Source: Branchiostoma floridae (Eukaryota > Chordata > Leptocardii > Amphioxiformes > Branchiostomatidae). From it: a stretch of 62,000 nucleotides of DNA. The position numbers and the translations under genes were made by a program. The stretch is taken from assembly GCF_000003815.2 (NCBI RefSeq), contig NC_049991.1:1347718-1409717 (forward strand). The letters are read 5' to 3'. Below are positions 12,201 to 21,545 of the stretch, piece after piece (within the stretch, counting starts at the first letter, position 1; each line of letters opens with the position of its first letter). The notes beneath the pieces are model-generated. The model made no database searches. It saw only the letters and a program-made list of their open reading frames with translations, and was not told the origin of the DNA.

Positions 12201-12978
12201 CTGTGACCCACGATGATGACCCAGGGCCACAGCTTCAGCCATATTCTGTGACCCACGATGATGACCCAGGGCCACAGCTTCAGCCATATTCTGTGACCCA
12301 CGATGAAGACCCAGGGCCACAGCTTCAGCCATATTCTGTGACCCACGATGATGACCCAGGGCCACAGCTTCAGCCATATTCTGTGACCCACGATGACGAC
12401 CCAGGGCCACAGCTTCAGCCATATTCCGTGACCCACGATGATGACCCAGGGCAACAGCTTCAGCCATATTCTGTGACCCACGATGACGACCCAGGGCCAC
12501 AGCTTCAGCCATATTCCGTGACCCACGATGACGACCCAGGGCCACAGCTTCAGCCATATTCCGTGACCCACGATGACGACCCAGGGCCACAGCTTCAGCC
12601 ATATTCCGTGACCCACGATGACGACCCAGGGCCACAGCTTCAGCCATATTCCGTGACCCACGATGACGACCCAGGGCCACAGCTTCAGCCATATTCTGTG
12701 ACCCACGATGATGACCCAGGGCCACAGCTTCATGTATATGCTAAAACCCGCATTGACAACCCAGAGCAAGGCGATGACCATAAGATCAAGGCAACAAACT
12801 ATTCTGACCCTCACCAAGCTACAACAGGTGGTGCAGGAGCAGGTTATATGTCACTGACAAAGGTCAGTAACCAACAGGCCACAAATGTCAACCAACCAGT
12901 CACCCAATCACTACCAACACAGGTGAACACCGAACCTAACTATGAGAGGCGGCATCCCATCAGGGCAGACGGCAGGGG
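9265..12978 (+). CDS. Single-pass LRR receptor with long tyrosine-repeat cytoplasmic tail (runs into gap)
   Basis: Exon 1 is 9265-9700 (ATG in AAGATGGCGG, donor GTACGT). Exon 2 starts 10902 and is open to the gap at 12979; the junction is phase 1 and restores a leucine-rich repeat (ISSL/EPDTFHGL). Order: signal peptide about residues 1-26; Cys-rich N-terminal cap; about five or six LRRs; LRRCT cap with SCDGNLTWFIC; a Ser/Thr-rich stalk; a transmembrane helix about residues 358-387 (IITAVIVPILLVLALAVVVY) ending in CC; then the tail. The tail has one IEPYAVVY, three 39-aa PYAVAY/APYATT repeats and fourteen 15-aa units of DDDPGPQLQPYSVTH. LRR domains usually bind ligands outside the cell. The repeated tyrosines look like docking sites, but no known ITIM or ITAM consensus fits. 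The end of the protein is unknown: a frame after the gap stops at 13102, in repetitive DNA, and its frame cannot be trusted. Confidence 0.88.
10512..10852. mobile_element. hAT-like MITE with GCTCGAAATACC ends
   Basis: The left end CAGCGCTCGAAATACC and right end GGTATTCCGAGCCCTG are inverted. CTTTAT flanks both sides (6-bp duplication). The interior is built of CTGCA/TGCAG motifs. It is the same family by ends and length as 51505-51835. It sits in the LRR intron about 50 bp before exon 2. Confidence 0.75.
11801..12121 (+). repeat. Three coding 117-bp repeats in the LRR receptor tail
   Basis: Units at 11801-11917, 11918-12034 and 12035-12121 (last shortened) encode DIQ/EPYAVAYVDVSGKGKNG followed by KLAPYATT. 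Each carries three tyrosines. The high base identity of units two and three points to recent amplification. Confidence 0.92.
12122..12751 (+). repeat. Fourteen 45-bp coding repeats (DDDPGPQLQPYSVTH)
   Basis: Fourteen exact 45-bp units, all in frame. Thirteen end QPYSVTH; the fourteenth is diverged (QLHVYAKTR) and closes the array. Variation is nearly all silent (GAT/GAC, TCT/TCC), apart from single DE and GQ changes. Long open frames on the other strand here are shadows. Confidence 0.95.
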
Positions 12979-13078
12979 NNNNNNNNNNNNNNNNNNNNNN
13001 NNNNNNNNNNNNNNNNNNNNNNNNNNNNNNNNNNNNNNNNNNNNNNNNNNNNNNNNNNNNNNNNNNNNNNNNNNNNNN
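12979..13078. other. Assembly gap (100 N)
   Basis: Cuts the LRR receptor reading frame near its end. The round size suggests the true length is unknown. Confidence 0.95.
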
Positions 13079-13340
13079 CAGCACATCTCATGGACAGCCT
13101 GAAAGTGAGGACAGCACATCTCACATGCTGTTCAACACAGCTCATGGCCATGGATAGCCTTAGAGTTAGGACAGCACAATTCTCACAAGCTGTACAACTT
13201 TGACAGCCCAAGAGTGAGGATAGCACAAATTCTCACATGCTCAGTGCAACACTGTGTGAGATCACAGACAGCCTGAAAGTTAGGAGTACAGCACATTTCA
13301 TATGATGTATAATACCGCTCATGGATAGCCAGAGAGATAG
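13079..13340. repeat. Degenerate ~60-bp tandem repeat after the LRR frame
   Basis: Units combine ACAGCCTGAAAGTGAGGACA, GCACATCTCACATGCT and CTCATGGATAGCC. It is probably 3' UTR or flanking DNA of the LRR gene. No coding continuity is seen. From 13340 to 14130 I find no supported gene; a 77-codon hydrophobic frame at 13384 lacks support. Confidence 0.6.
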
Positions 13341-14164
13341 AACAGTGGACAGTCAAAGTTGTATTAAGAACAGTTGATTTACCGTGCCACTGGGCCTGAC
13401 CTTACAAGTAGCTGGAAATCTAGTCTGGTTTGGGACTTCATTAGGAAGTCTGTTAGCAATTCCAGCTATAATCATTTTAGGATGGAAAATTGAATTCATT
13501 ACCTTCATTGTCAAAACATCAGAATCACTTACTGTGAAAATAACTTTGTTGATGTCAGCCTTTAACTGTCTTTTACTCTTTAGGCTTGTAATAGATGTTG
13601 TGTTGAGGAGTATTTGAGACTTTGAATAGTCGTGACTTCGTTGTTGCTTAGGCATTTTGCACAAGTGATATTGTACAGTAGGCTGTCTGGGGCCATTACA
13701 AAATCTGTGCAATGGATGTCTGTCAATAAGGTACATAACTTTGGGCAAAATGTCATGTACGTCAGGCCTTAACCTAAAAGAGATTACACGGCAGTAACTG
13801 CCAGTCCTTCGCTGTTGCCCAACTCAGTGCAATTAGAGCAGACTTTTCAATAGCAGAGTTTGAAAAGGGTTCTATTGGTGGGTTTAGTAATCAGTCAAAA
13901 TTTGATAAACGAGCCTGGTCTTCACTGTAAGAAATGAGGGCTATTTCTGATAAGTCATGTGGAAATGTCTAGGACAGGTAGCAAAATTCATTGTCTTGTC
14001 CTCTAATCTTGTCTATCAGATTGCACAATGTGTTATGTAATTGATATGCCTACAAGATGGGAGTATCCTTACAATATCACCAAATGGTGGAATAGCAAAT
14101 AATTTTTTGTTTTCTGGAAAGTGTCATTTCATTCAGAGACGAAGCCACCCTAAAAGGTGTGAAG

Positions 14165-16182
14165 ATGACTGTTGCTGAAGAGCACTTACACAACTTTGGT
14201 GCTGTGGACTATGTCATCTTTGGTGGGATGTTGGCCGTCACTGCAGCCACTGGACTCTACCACGCTTTTGCAGGGGGAGGTCAGAGAACAACTGCCAGGT
14301 ATTTCATTTAACAAGCTTCATATTTTATGCTGTTGTTTCCAATTTGTTGGGACAATGTCCAACTGGCTATATAAATTTTAGATTGATTTATTGATAGATT
14401 AATCTATTTTGGTGACACCATATACTGTCATGTCCCCGTGGCACATTAGGGGAATAAATGCAACCCAACTGCCTAGCCATATATTCCGTGGGCTGTGCGT
14501 TTGATTCTTAGCCGCTGGCTCACTACTTTTGCTTGCTCTGTGGTTATCAAGTAAAAGTAGTGAGCCAGCAGTCACTACGGAGGATGGTACTCAGGCTATT
14601 TGATTCTATGGTTGATCCAGTTGTGTATTAAAAGTTGCACTCTCGCTGCACTTGCGTCACTTTGGGGTTCTTTTAGTGCGTGACTGTTTTGTTATTTTCT
14701 TCGATTTTTTTAGATTTAGATATTGGGTGATAGGTAAAAGTATGACTTAGAAGACGGCAAAATGCACAAAAGTTAAGAAAATCTGTTCTTTATCTCTGAA
14801 ATTCATAGAGTATCTTTCGAACACCACAGTAAGAGTGCACCTTAAGGGATTCATAGCACTTGTCACTTCGGATGGCCACATCAAACAGGCAGCCCTATGC
14901 ATGAGGGAGCTTCAGGCGTCAAACCTCTGCACGTAAAAGAACCCAACACACTTATCGAGAAGAGTAGGGGTGGCCCAGTGTTCCTGGCTAACATATGCTA
15001 CGCTGTGGCAAAGCCATATTACACTACCTACTACGTAATGTATTGTCCTCCATCTGACATTCCACCCTGTTGTCCACCCTAGGTACCTGATGGCTGACCG
15101 CAGCATGTTCAGTCTACCCGTGGCTATCTCAGTTCTGGCATCCTTCATGTCAGCAGTCTCCATACTGGGCGAGCCGTCCGAGATCTTTGTCCATGGCATA
15201 CAGTACTGGCTCATCGATCTGTCATTCTTCATCACTATCCCTGTCACTGCTGTCTTCTTCATCCCAGTGTTCCATGGCCTGGGGCTAACAACTGCGTATG
15301 AGGTTTGTGCTATTGATTCATCAAAAATACACACGTATCTAGGCCATGGTTATTCCTTGATGTGAATGACATTCAAAAAAATACCCCCAGTAGTCAGGCA
15401 GATGTATTAGTGTCTTTGAGAATTATCTTATTTCACAGTATGTGCACAGTAAATGATTATGCTATTATTCTCAGAGAGCCAGAAAAATTGAATTTCCATT
15501 CAAAGTTCAATATGCCTTAAATACTGGTACTTTAAAATGCACATTATCATCTATTTGATGGTAAGCAGGGAATTGCCTGATTACAGGTGTTGTTAGTAAA
15601 TGATGTCACTTATTTCACCTCCCAGTACCTAGAGCAGAGGTTCTCCATGTCCCTACGGGTGGTCGCTGCCTGTCTCTTCATCCTGCAGAACACCTTCTAC
15701 ATCGCTGTCATCCTGTACGCACCTGCGCTGGCCTTGGAAACAGGTCAGCAAAAGGATATAATGGTGTACAAATTGCAGCTACATGACTGTATCTTTTGTC
15801 TCGGACATGCTATGGTCTTGCCTTTTTTTGGTGAATGATAGCTTTTGGTGTAAGGAAGTGGTGTAGGTTTGGGCCCCCCAGCAGCTTGCTCTGGAACTGT
15901 AGTGGTGCTTTTGTCGTGTACATTGTATAGCGCTTTTCCCAAGGGCACAAGGTCAATGGCACCCAGGACCTTTGAGTTACGGGCCAAGCACCCTGCCATC
16001 ACGCCACATGATTAGATTAGTCAAATAATCACTTGGTGCTCTCATATTTTAAGTTTTTGATATCATTTTGTATTTGTCTCTAATAAATAATTAGCTTTAT
16101 TTCTTTGCTCCAGTTACAAAGTTTGAGGTGTGGAAGACCAGTAGTACTTGCAGGAACCATCACAACTATGTATACATCCTTG
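14165..16182 (+). CDS. Second SLC5-family transporter, 5' part, with a frameshift
   Basis: Exons 14165-14298 (ATG start), 15083-15302, 15626-15743 and 16114-16182 join in phase. They give the family N-terminus: VDYVIFGGMLAVTAATGLYH, AFAGGGQRTTARYLMADRSM, a Na+-site helix LASFMSAVSILGEPSEI, TTAYEYLEQRF and FYIAVILYAPALAL. In the fourth exon the start reads VTKFEVW, but the conserved continuation VVLAGTITTMYTSL is in another frame. One extra base near 16134-16143 would explain this, either a sequencing error or a disabling mutation. After the donor at 16182/16183 comes an N gap, and no later SLC5 exon appears downstream on the plus strand. The gene is similar in type to the one at 310-5951, and the LRR gene lies between them. 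Confidence 0.85.
14512..14571. repeat. Short hairpin in SLC5 intron
   Basis: GCTGGCTCACTACTTTTGCTTG pairs with CAAGTAAAAGTAGTGAGCCAGC around a 15-base loop. Possibly a minimal foldback element. Confidence 0.7.
14628..14845. mobile_element. Small TTAA-flanked MITE
   Basis: TTAA at 14628-14631 and 14842-14845 encloses imperfect inverted ends (AAGTTGCACTCTCGCTG and the inverse of GGTGCACTCTTACTGTG). It lies in the first intron of the second SLC5 gene. Confidence 0.65.
15861..16012 (-). mobile_element. tRNA-derived SINE, minus strand
   Basis: Read on the minus strand: an A-box-like GTGGCGTGATGGCAGGGTG, then GGCCCGTAACTCAAAGGTCC, a decayed B box, and the body CTTGTGCCCTTGGGAAAAGC followed by GCGCTATACA. 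This is the layout of tRNA-derived SINEs in deuterostomes. It lies in the intron before exon 16114. Confidence 0.62.
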
Positions 16183-16194
16183 GTACGTATCATG

Positions 16195-16294
16195 NNNNNN
16201 NNNNNNNNNNNNNNNNNNNNNNNNNNNNNNNNNNNNNNNNNNNNNNNNNNNNNNNNNNNNNNNNNNNNNNNNNNNNNNNNNNNNNNNNNNNNNN
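16195..16294. other. Assembly gap (100 N)
   Basis: Interrupts the second SLC5 gene 13 bases after a splice donor. Sequence on the far side is repeats only, so the join may not be correct. Confidence 0.95.
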
Positions 16295-16334
16295 TTTGGC
16301 ACATTTAGACAGATTAGCCGTGAGGTTCGGTGGG

Positions 16335-16428
16335 AGTCACTTCACCGTCATGGGGGCAAGGGCATGGCGAGTATTGAACTCAGGACCTACTGATTCTGAT
16401 TCCAATGCTCTTGCCGTTGCGACACACA
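16335..16428 (-). mobile_element. tRNA-like SINE fragment, minus strand
   Basis: The minus strand reads GTGTCGCAACGGCAAGAGC (A-box-like), then GTAGGTCCTGAGTTCAATAC (decayed B box) and TCGCCATGCC. The spacing of the two boxes fits a tRNA head. The rest of the element may be in the gap. Confidence 0.55.
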
Positions 16429-16884
16429 GACACCCCAGTGTAGAGGGAAGGTACATGGTAATAGGGGAGAGAGACAGTAGTATGTCGTCAAGCAACTCCC
16501 ATCACATTTACAGACAGGGAATATAACGAAACTTTACAGTTAAGTTTTACACGTTGGTGAGAGAAATGTGCTCCCTTTATACTGCGGAATCCCTGTTCCT
16601 GACATATCATAGGTAGGCACAACGAGGTCTTCACCTGTGCCATTCTTAGACACTGTTGACGCTATTCTGCACGATTTACCAGTATATACAATAGTTGTTA
16701 TGTACTTAGAATATTGTTACTTATTTTTATCCTGTCCATGTCAAATTCCATTTTGTATCATCTTTGTCTGTGTCAGCAGGGCTAGCCCTGTGCAATACCC
16801 ACAGGCTAGTTGGGGACTCCTGGCTGTGTGTGCTGAACAGCCAAACCAATAAATGGATACTGAATAATTCATCTAATAAAATGA

Positions 16885-17020
16885 CAGGTCTGTAGCTGTA
16901 TCACCTGTGTGTACACACTGTGTGACACCTGTACCCACCTGTGTCACACCTGTACTCACCTGTGTGACACCTGTACCCACCTGTACCCACATGTGTCACA
17001 CCTGTACACACCTGGGTAAC
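16885..17020. repeat. CACCTGTAC / GTGTCACACCTG satellite
   Basis: Short tandem units of CACCTGTGTCACACCTGTAC. The same satellite in the same orientation reappears at 34201-34225, immediately outside the other inverted end of the region 17022-34194. Confidence 0.85.
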
Positions 17021-17439
17021 CGGTCGTTTCGTTACATCGCCTTTTCGTTACAGTCGATTCGTTACATCACGAAGTCATTTCGTTACACATGGCAAGGTCA
17101 TTTCGTTACACTTGATTATTATCCTATCTTGGTCGCATGTTAAGCGCTATATAAGTGTTTTCCTGTTATCTTGTTCATATTGATCTTCCTTGGTTGACAT
17201 TAGAGACGTGACTGGACACACAATTTTACGTTTGGTTTTGGTTACATGTTTGTTTTTTATCGTTCGATTTTGTTCCGTTCCGTGATAACGTTACCAATAG
17301 ACACATATCATTCATCCCTAACACGTCCCTGTTTCTCATATCTCTCTACTTACACTGTTCAATGTTTCTATATCTTCAAGAAAGGGTATTCGATTAAGTT
17401 TTTACCGGGGAAATGCGAATTCGGGAAAGGTAAGTCGGG

Positions 17440-17540
17440 GAATTATTTGCGGCTCGGCTCGGCTCGGATCCAAGATGGCGGCCCGACTGGATCGGCTATC
17501 CCAGCATGCACAGCGATTGCAAGCGGACGTCATAGCATCA
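17440..17540 (+). promoter_or_regulatory. Promoter-like cluster: YY1-type, ZNF143-type and CRE-half motifs
   Basis: CCAAGATGGCGGC matches the YY1 consensus, TATCCCAGCATGCA resembles the ZNF143/STAF core, and GACGTCAT is a CRE-like site, all within 70 bases next to three CGGCT repeats. YY1 sites of this form often overlap a start codon. Confidence 0.4.
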
Positions 17541-17597
17541 GTTGTCGACAAAGGAAAACATTTGTGTGCTATCAAGGAGCTTTTATATCAGATATAA
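17475..17597 (+). CDS. Possible 40-codon first exon fragment (orphan)
   Basis: An ATG in AAGATGGCGG opens a 40-codon frame starting MAARLDRLSQHAQR and ending in TAA at 17595-17597. The composition is protein-like (Leu, Ala, Arg and Gln heptads). The stop lies inside a 33-bp hairpin that looks inserted (17574-17606), so the original frame may have run further. No later exon is found. I do not recognise the family. It may be a captured or broken first exon. Confidence 0.25.
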   Translation: MAARLDRLSQHAQRLQADVIASVVDKGKHLCAIKELLYQI

Positions 17598-17886
17598 AAG
17601 CTCCTTGGTGCTATGTAGGAAATGTACAGAAACATGATATTTTCTCCGTTTAAACTGGCACATGGGTAGTGTTTAGTAAAGAAATTGCTATGGAGAGATA
17701 CCAGCCTGAAATATTCACTTTGAAGGGGTATTGGATAGCGCTTTTTTGGCAAGTTGTCGGCGCAGAACGGACCAGAAGCAGATGAAAGTGTATTGCCATA
17801 TTACGTATGTCGCCCGTCTAACAACAATAGGTTCTTTACTGCGCTGTATATCAACGATACTAAAAGCATTTAATCGTGATTTTACA
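17531..17886. repeat. Duplicated block, copy 1 (with 32927-33232)
   Basis: From TAGCATCAGTTGTCG through CGGCACATGGGTAGTGTTTA-type sequence, GCTATGGAGAGATA, GCTTTTTTGGCAAGTTGTCGG and AAAAGCATTTAATCGTGATT, this matches 32927-33232 in the same orientation with small indels. Confidence 0.85.
17574..17606. repeat. 33-bp hairpin flanked by a 7-bp duplication
   Basis: AAGGAGCTTTTATATC pairs with GATATAAAAGCTCCTT around a one-base centre. GTGCTAT occurs on both sides (17566-17572 and 17608-17614). The related copy near 32930 lacks the hairpin, which supports insertion. Confidence 0.7.
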
Positions 17887-17934
17887 CATCACTTGTGTAG
17901 AAGATGTGCCGTGAGGCACTTTGTCCAGGGTTCC

Positions 17935-18003
17935 TGTAAAAACCGGGGCCCCGCAGGGCCCCGCGGGGCCGCGACGGGGCCCCGTACGGGGCCCCGTTTG
18001 CGG
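17935..18003. repeat. Extreme GC palindrome block, copy 1
   Basis: GTAAAAACCGGGGCCCCGC, then alternating GGGGCCCC and GCGGGGCC runs. It is able to form several nested hairpins. An inverted copy sits at 32755-32826 and shares the outer flank GGTTCCTGTAAAAACC. Confidence 0.8.
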
Positions 18004-18107
18004 AGTGACTTGAAAAAAAACAACAACTAGTTTTGGATTTCTCACCACCAGCATTTCTCAGCAGGATAATCAAAATACATTGATATTAATCATTAATATA
18101 ATAATCA

Positions 18108-18250
18108 TTGTGTAATAATCAAAATACATTGATATCAGCCGCACGTTGCGTCGTTGCCGAGTCCATGGTTCCTGCGTCCTGGACCTGGACCTGACCCTTT
18201 CTTGCAGAGGGAGGGAAGAGCTTTAACCTGTTTTATTGGTACAATAACGC
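18108..18250. repeat. Segmental duplicate, copy 1 (empty-site copy)
   Basis: ATAATCAAAATACATTGATA through CGTCGTTGCCGAGTCCATGG and GAGGGAGGGAAGAGCTTTAA. The second copy at 19783-20160 is the same but carries a MITE (19850-20023) and a further 29-base difference. Confidence 0.85.
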
Positions 18251-18799
18251 TACAGAACTCATAGCGAGTGCTGCTAAATGAACAACCTTATTGAACGTAC
18301 GAACTTTTTACCGTCATATCTACAACTTGTGTCTGGTAAATATCCGTATATCCTGTGGGAATTTTGCCCTTGTGGACAAAAATCGGCACCTAGACTGGGC
18401 GGCCATTGTTAGAATATTCACAATATATCCCGTCGGCCACTGCGGTTTTGGCGGGAGAGGCTGGCGTGCAAGGCGATTTATGCAAACACTAAGGCACTAA
18501 GATATCCCCGTAATCCCCTATTGAAGTCTGTGCCTCCACTGCTTGCACCACTTTCCCACGCACAGCATAGAAATCAAGGGTATATTATGTCGTCTCCATG
18601 GCAACCGCTATCAGTCAAGAGATATAACTCACGTGCCGTCAAAATGTCCCGCTTTCAAGTGGCTTCATTCAGAAATTCTGGTCGCTCGTCCGAAACAACG
18701 CTGTTTTTTACTGAGTATATTTTGTTAGATCTCTATACAATTAAGTTTTCGTTCCAAAAGTACGAAATACGTTATGCATTGTTGAATCATATTTTTTTC

Positions 18800-19670
18800 A
18801 AGGCGGTATAATTAGATTCCGTCGGGTATTTCCGACGCGGAAGTGCACGAACATGCTGTATCGTAAACTGTTACGGCGTCAACAACAACGAGCGTGTGGC
18901 GTATGACAATCTATCGGTTTAAATTTTATATTCTGTGCATAGAAATTTTTGGTAAGTTTCGGCTGACTTCGATTTTGGGGTTCCTTCCGACGGACGAGGG
19001 CTTTAATACTGGTGAAGCGTTCCGCCAGGTTGATCTTGCAGTGGGGGTGGCGAGAAATTAATAAGATAAGACAGTCGGTCTCATCCCACGTAAAATTACC
19101 CCGCTAAATCTAACGTTACGTGTATCTCCATATATTCAATATATATTGCGTAACATATTTAACGTGATAGACAAACTGTATTCATTTATTGAATTGTCTA
19201 ACTCTTATTATTATAAGACTCTAAAGTCTACCCCCAGATAGTGTGGTATCATGACAAAACTGCCCATCTATCGGCGTTGTTCAAAGCTCCACATGTTGGT
19301 TATGCCGCTGACTTTCGGTGCTGGTTTGCGATCCACTCCAATTTTTCGGCATCCTAACCTGTATTGGGTTACGCACCCCGACCTTGAGGTCGACCTCGGA
19401 CATCTGCACGGAACATGAAAAGTTAGAAAAGTGCGTAATGAATAACAGAAAATACGGTACATGTGTGCATTGAGTCTGAATCCGTACCGCCCCCCGATTG
19501 CGCAATTCATTTTGGCATGATTAGCTTAGCGTAACATGATACATGCAGCCGTGGGAAGCCAGAGTTGCCTGCCCTGTGTGAGGCACTGTGTGCTCCTCCC
19601 ACTTCCGACTCATGTTGCCGCCCGCTGCATATGAATGGTGCGTTATTTTAGTCAGCGTCATCTTTGAAAC
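18800..19670. other. Stretch with no recognised gene
   Basis: Unique-looking DNA between the two segmental duplicates. Open frames on both strands near 19268-19510 show no family features. Confidence 0.5.
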
Positions 19671-19671
19671 C

Positions 19672-19770
19672 CTGACTCCCTGGCTAGTCAGAAACTGGCA
19701 ACGCTGACTCGTCAGAAATAGGTCCCTGACGCGTCATTGACGCGTCTTTGACGGGTCACTGACGCGTGAT
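19672..19770. promoter_or_regulatory. Cluster of TGACGCGTCA-type palindromes at 11-bp spacing
   Basis: TGACTCGTCA at 19705, TGACGCGTCA at 19727, then TGACGCGTCT, TGACGGGTCA and TGACGCGTGA at 19738, 19749 and 19760. Each is a near-palindrome of bZIP (AP-1/CRE) form, one helical turn apart. It may be a small tandem repeat or a binding array. Confidence 0.5.
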
Positions 19771-19849
19771 ACATTGATACATTGATATAATAATCATTGT
19801 GTAATCATTGTGTGATAATCAAAATACATTGATATCAGCCGCACGTTGC

Positions 19850-20023
19850 TAATCTCCAAGCAGATGTCTGGGGGGAAAATCGTAACGGTTAGAACTTGGT
19901 CACGGCAGGAGTGTGCATATCCCCCCAGACGGGGCGAGCGCTGTCAGAAACGAGGGCAATCAGAAAACGAAGGCAAATCAGAATAACATCGCGATCTAAC
20001 CCCAGAACTCTGCTTGGAGAGTA
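19850..20023. mobile_element. MITE, 8-bp duplication CACGTTGC, family TACTCTCCAAGCAGA
   Basis: Ends TAATCTCCAAGCAGA and TCTGCTTGGAGAGTA are inverted. CACGTTGC flanks both sides (19842-19849 and 20024-20031). The duplicate at 18108-18250 shows the uninterrupted site with a single CACGTTGC. Confidence 0.92.
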
Positions 20024-20702
20024 CACGTTGCGTCGTTGCCGAGTCCATGGTTCCTGCGTCCTGGACCTGACCATTTCTTGCAGAGGGAGGGAAGAGCTTT
20101 AACTTGTTTTATTGCAAGCTCATGGATGTGAAAGACTGACTCCTTGGTACAATAACGCTCTGCATAGTACAAGGAAGAATTAAAACTGTTAAACACACGA
20201 CAAAGTTCTGTAAGCAAAGGAGCTTTCAGACGGCATTCACCATTTTCCTCAGCTAATGAACGTGACCCGGGGGTTGAAAGTTCAGCACAGGTCACGTGAC
20301 TAGACGATTGTATTCTGGCTGTATAGTTGTATATGGGTAATTGTTCCTACTCTTTTTTCTTGTATGTCGGCCTATTTGAGACCGAAATCGCAAATGCATT
20401 TAACCTGTAATCCAAGGATGGATTCTTGACGAAATATGCTTCGATGGCATGGAACGGTTCCCACGCTGCGTCGCCATGCCAACGCCTCGCCCAACGAGAT
20501 ACTAACGTTAGTAGCCGGCGACAGTGGACACGCCTGCAGCTAATTGACACTTTCCCGTGAGGGTCTGGTACTCACAATACCCACAACACAATGGAAATTG
20601 GAAATAGAGCCACTCTCGAGCTGAAGACCACGCCTTCCGCTAGATGGCGAAACTTTTTGGCACATCAAAGGCGGCCGACAAGCCTAAAGGAACCATCTCT
20701 GT

Positions 20703-20809
20703 TACTCTCCAAGCAGAGGTTGAGGGAAGAATAAACGTAACCAGGGAAACGTAACATAATCCACTGGGCCGGCCCCCTCGGCCTTCCTTCCCTCTTTGCT
20801 TGGAGAGTA
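20703..20809. mobile_element. Second MITE of the TACTCTCCAAGCAGA family
   Basis: 107 bp. Ends TACTCTCCAAGCAGAGG and CCTCTTTGCTTGGAGAGTA are inverted. The perfect 8-bp duplication ATCTCTGT lies at 20695-20702 and 20810-20817. A solo end (TACTCTCCAAGCGGATG) also occurs near 58826. Confidence 0.92.
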
Positions 20810-21545
20810 ATCTCTGTGGGTGTCGCGCTGTCGGGAAGGCGTGAATGACGCTTGGGCTGTCGAAAATCCGCTTTGTGATCATTGTATTACAGTATCCTAA
20901 ACTATGTCAAAATTCCTGACATGTCCTGATAACATCGATTACATACACGAGAAAAGATTGTACCCAGGTATGACTACTGGTGAGTTAGTGACTACAGACT
21001 GTCATGGGTGCTGAACTGACTACTAGTATTAGGCTGTTCAAAAAAAATTGGATGGGGGGTTGAAGAGCTTGGATTTTCTACTTTCTGACTTCCCTTTCAT
21101 TATTATCCTAGTACCTTGACCCCCTTTCATTTCATCCATATCCAGGTGCCTTGGCCCCTTAAAAATTTTATCCAAGTGACTTGACCCCCTATAATTTCAT
21201 CCAAGTCCAGGGTTTTCTGCTTTCAAGTTCTTGTAAACCCCCTTCAATCCAAAGCCAACAAAATCCACACCCACTAACGTAAAATCCGACCTCTTCACCC
21301 CCCCCTTCCTCAGTTATTTTTTGAACGGCCCATTTCAGCTGAAAGGCTTTTCTATTTCAACATGACGTTCTCCTTTCTGATGCTTCCTTTGCAAGAGACA
21401 TTCCTTCAAAACAGGAGAAAGCTTACAGCTTGTCTTTTCTTGAGAAATCTATATCAGCTCAGTAACATAATCTTCATGGGCAATAAATGCATAAAATGAA
21501 ATATAACGGTTACATTTCCCACTTTCACGTTACACACATTTTACC

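Noticed and set aside
12020-12817. Long minus-strand frames opposite the LRR tail repeats
   Set aside because: They follow from a 45-bp period that keeps the other strand open. The plus-strand frame has a signal peptide, LRRs and a transmembrane helix.
13384-13617. 77-codon hydrophobic plus-strand frame
   Set aside because: Composition is AT-driven, and there is no family motif, splice partner or promoter.
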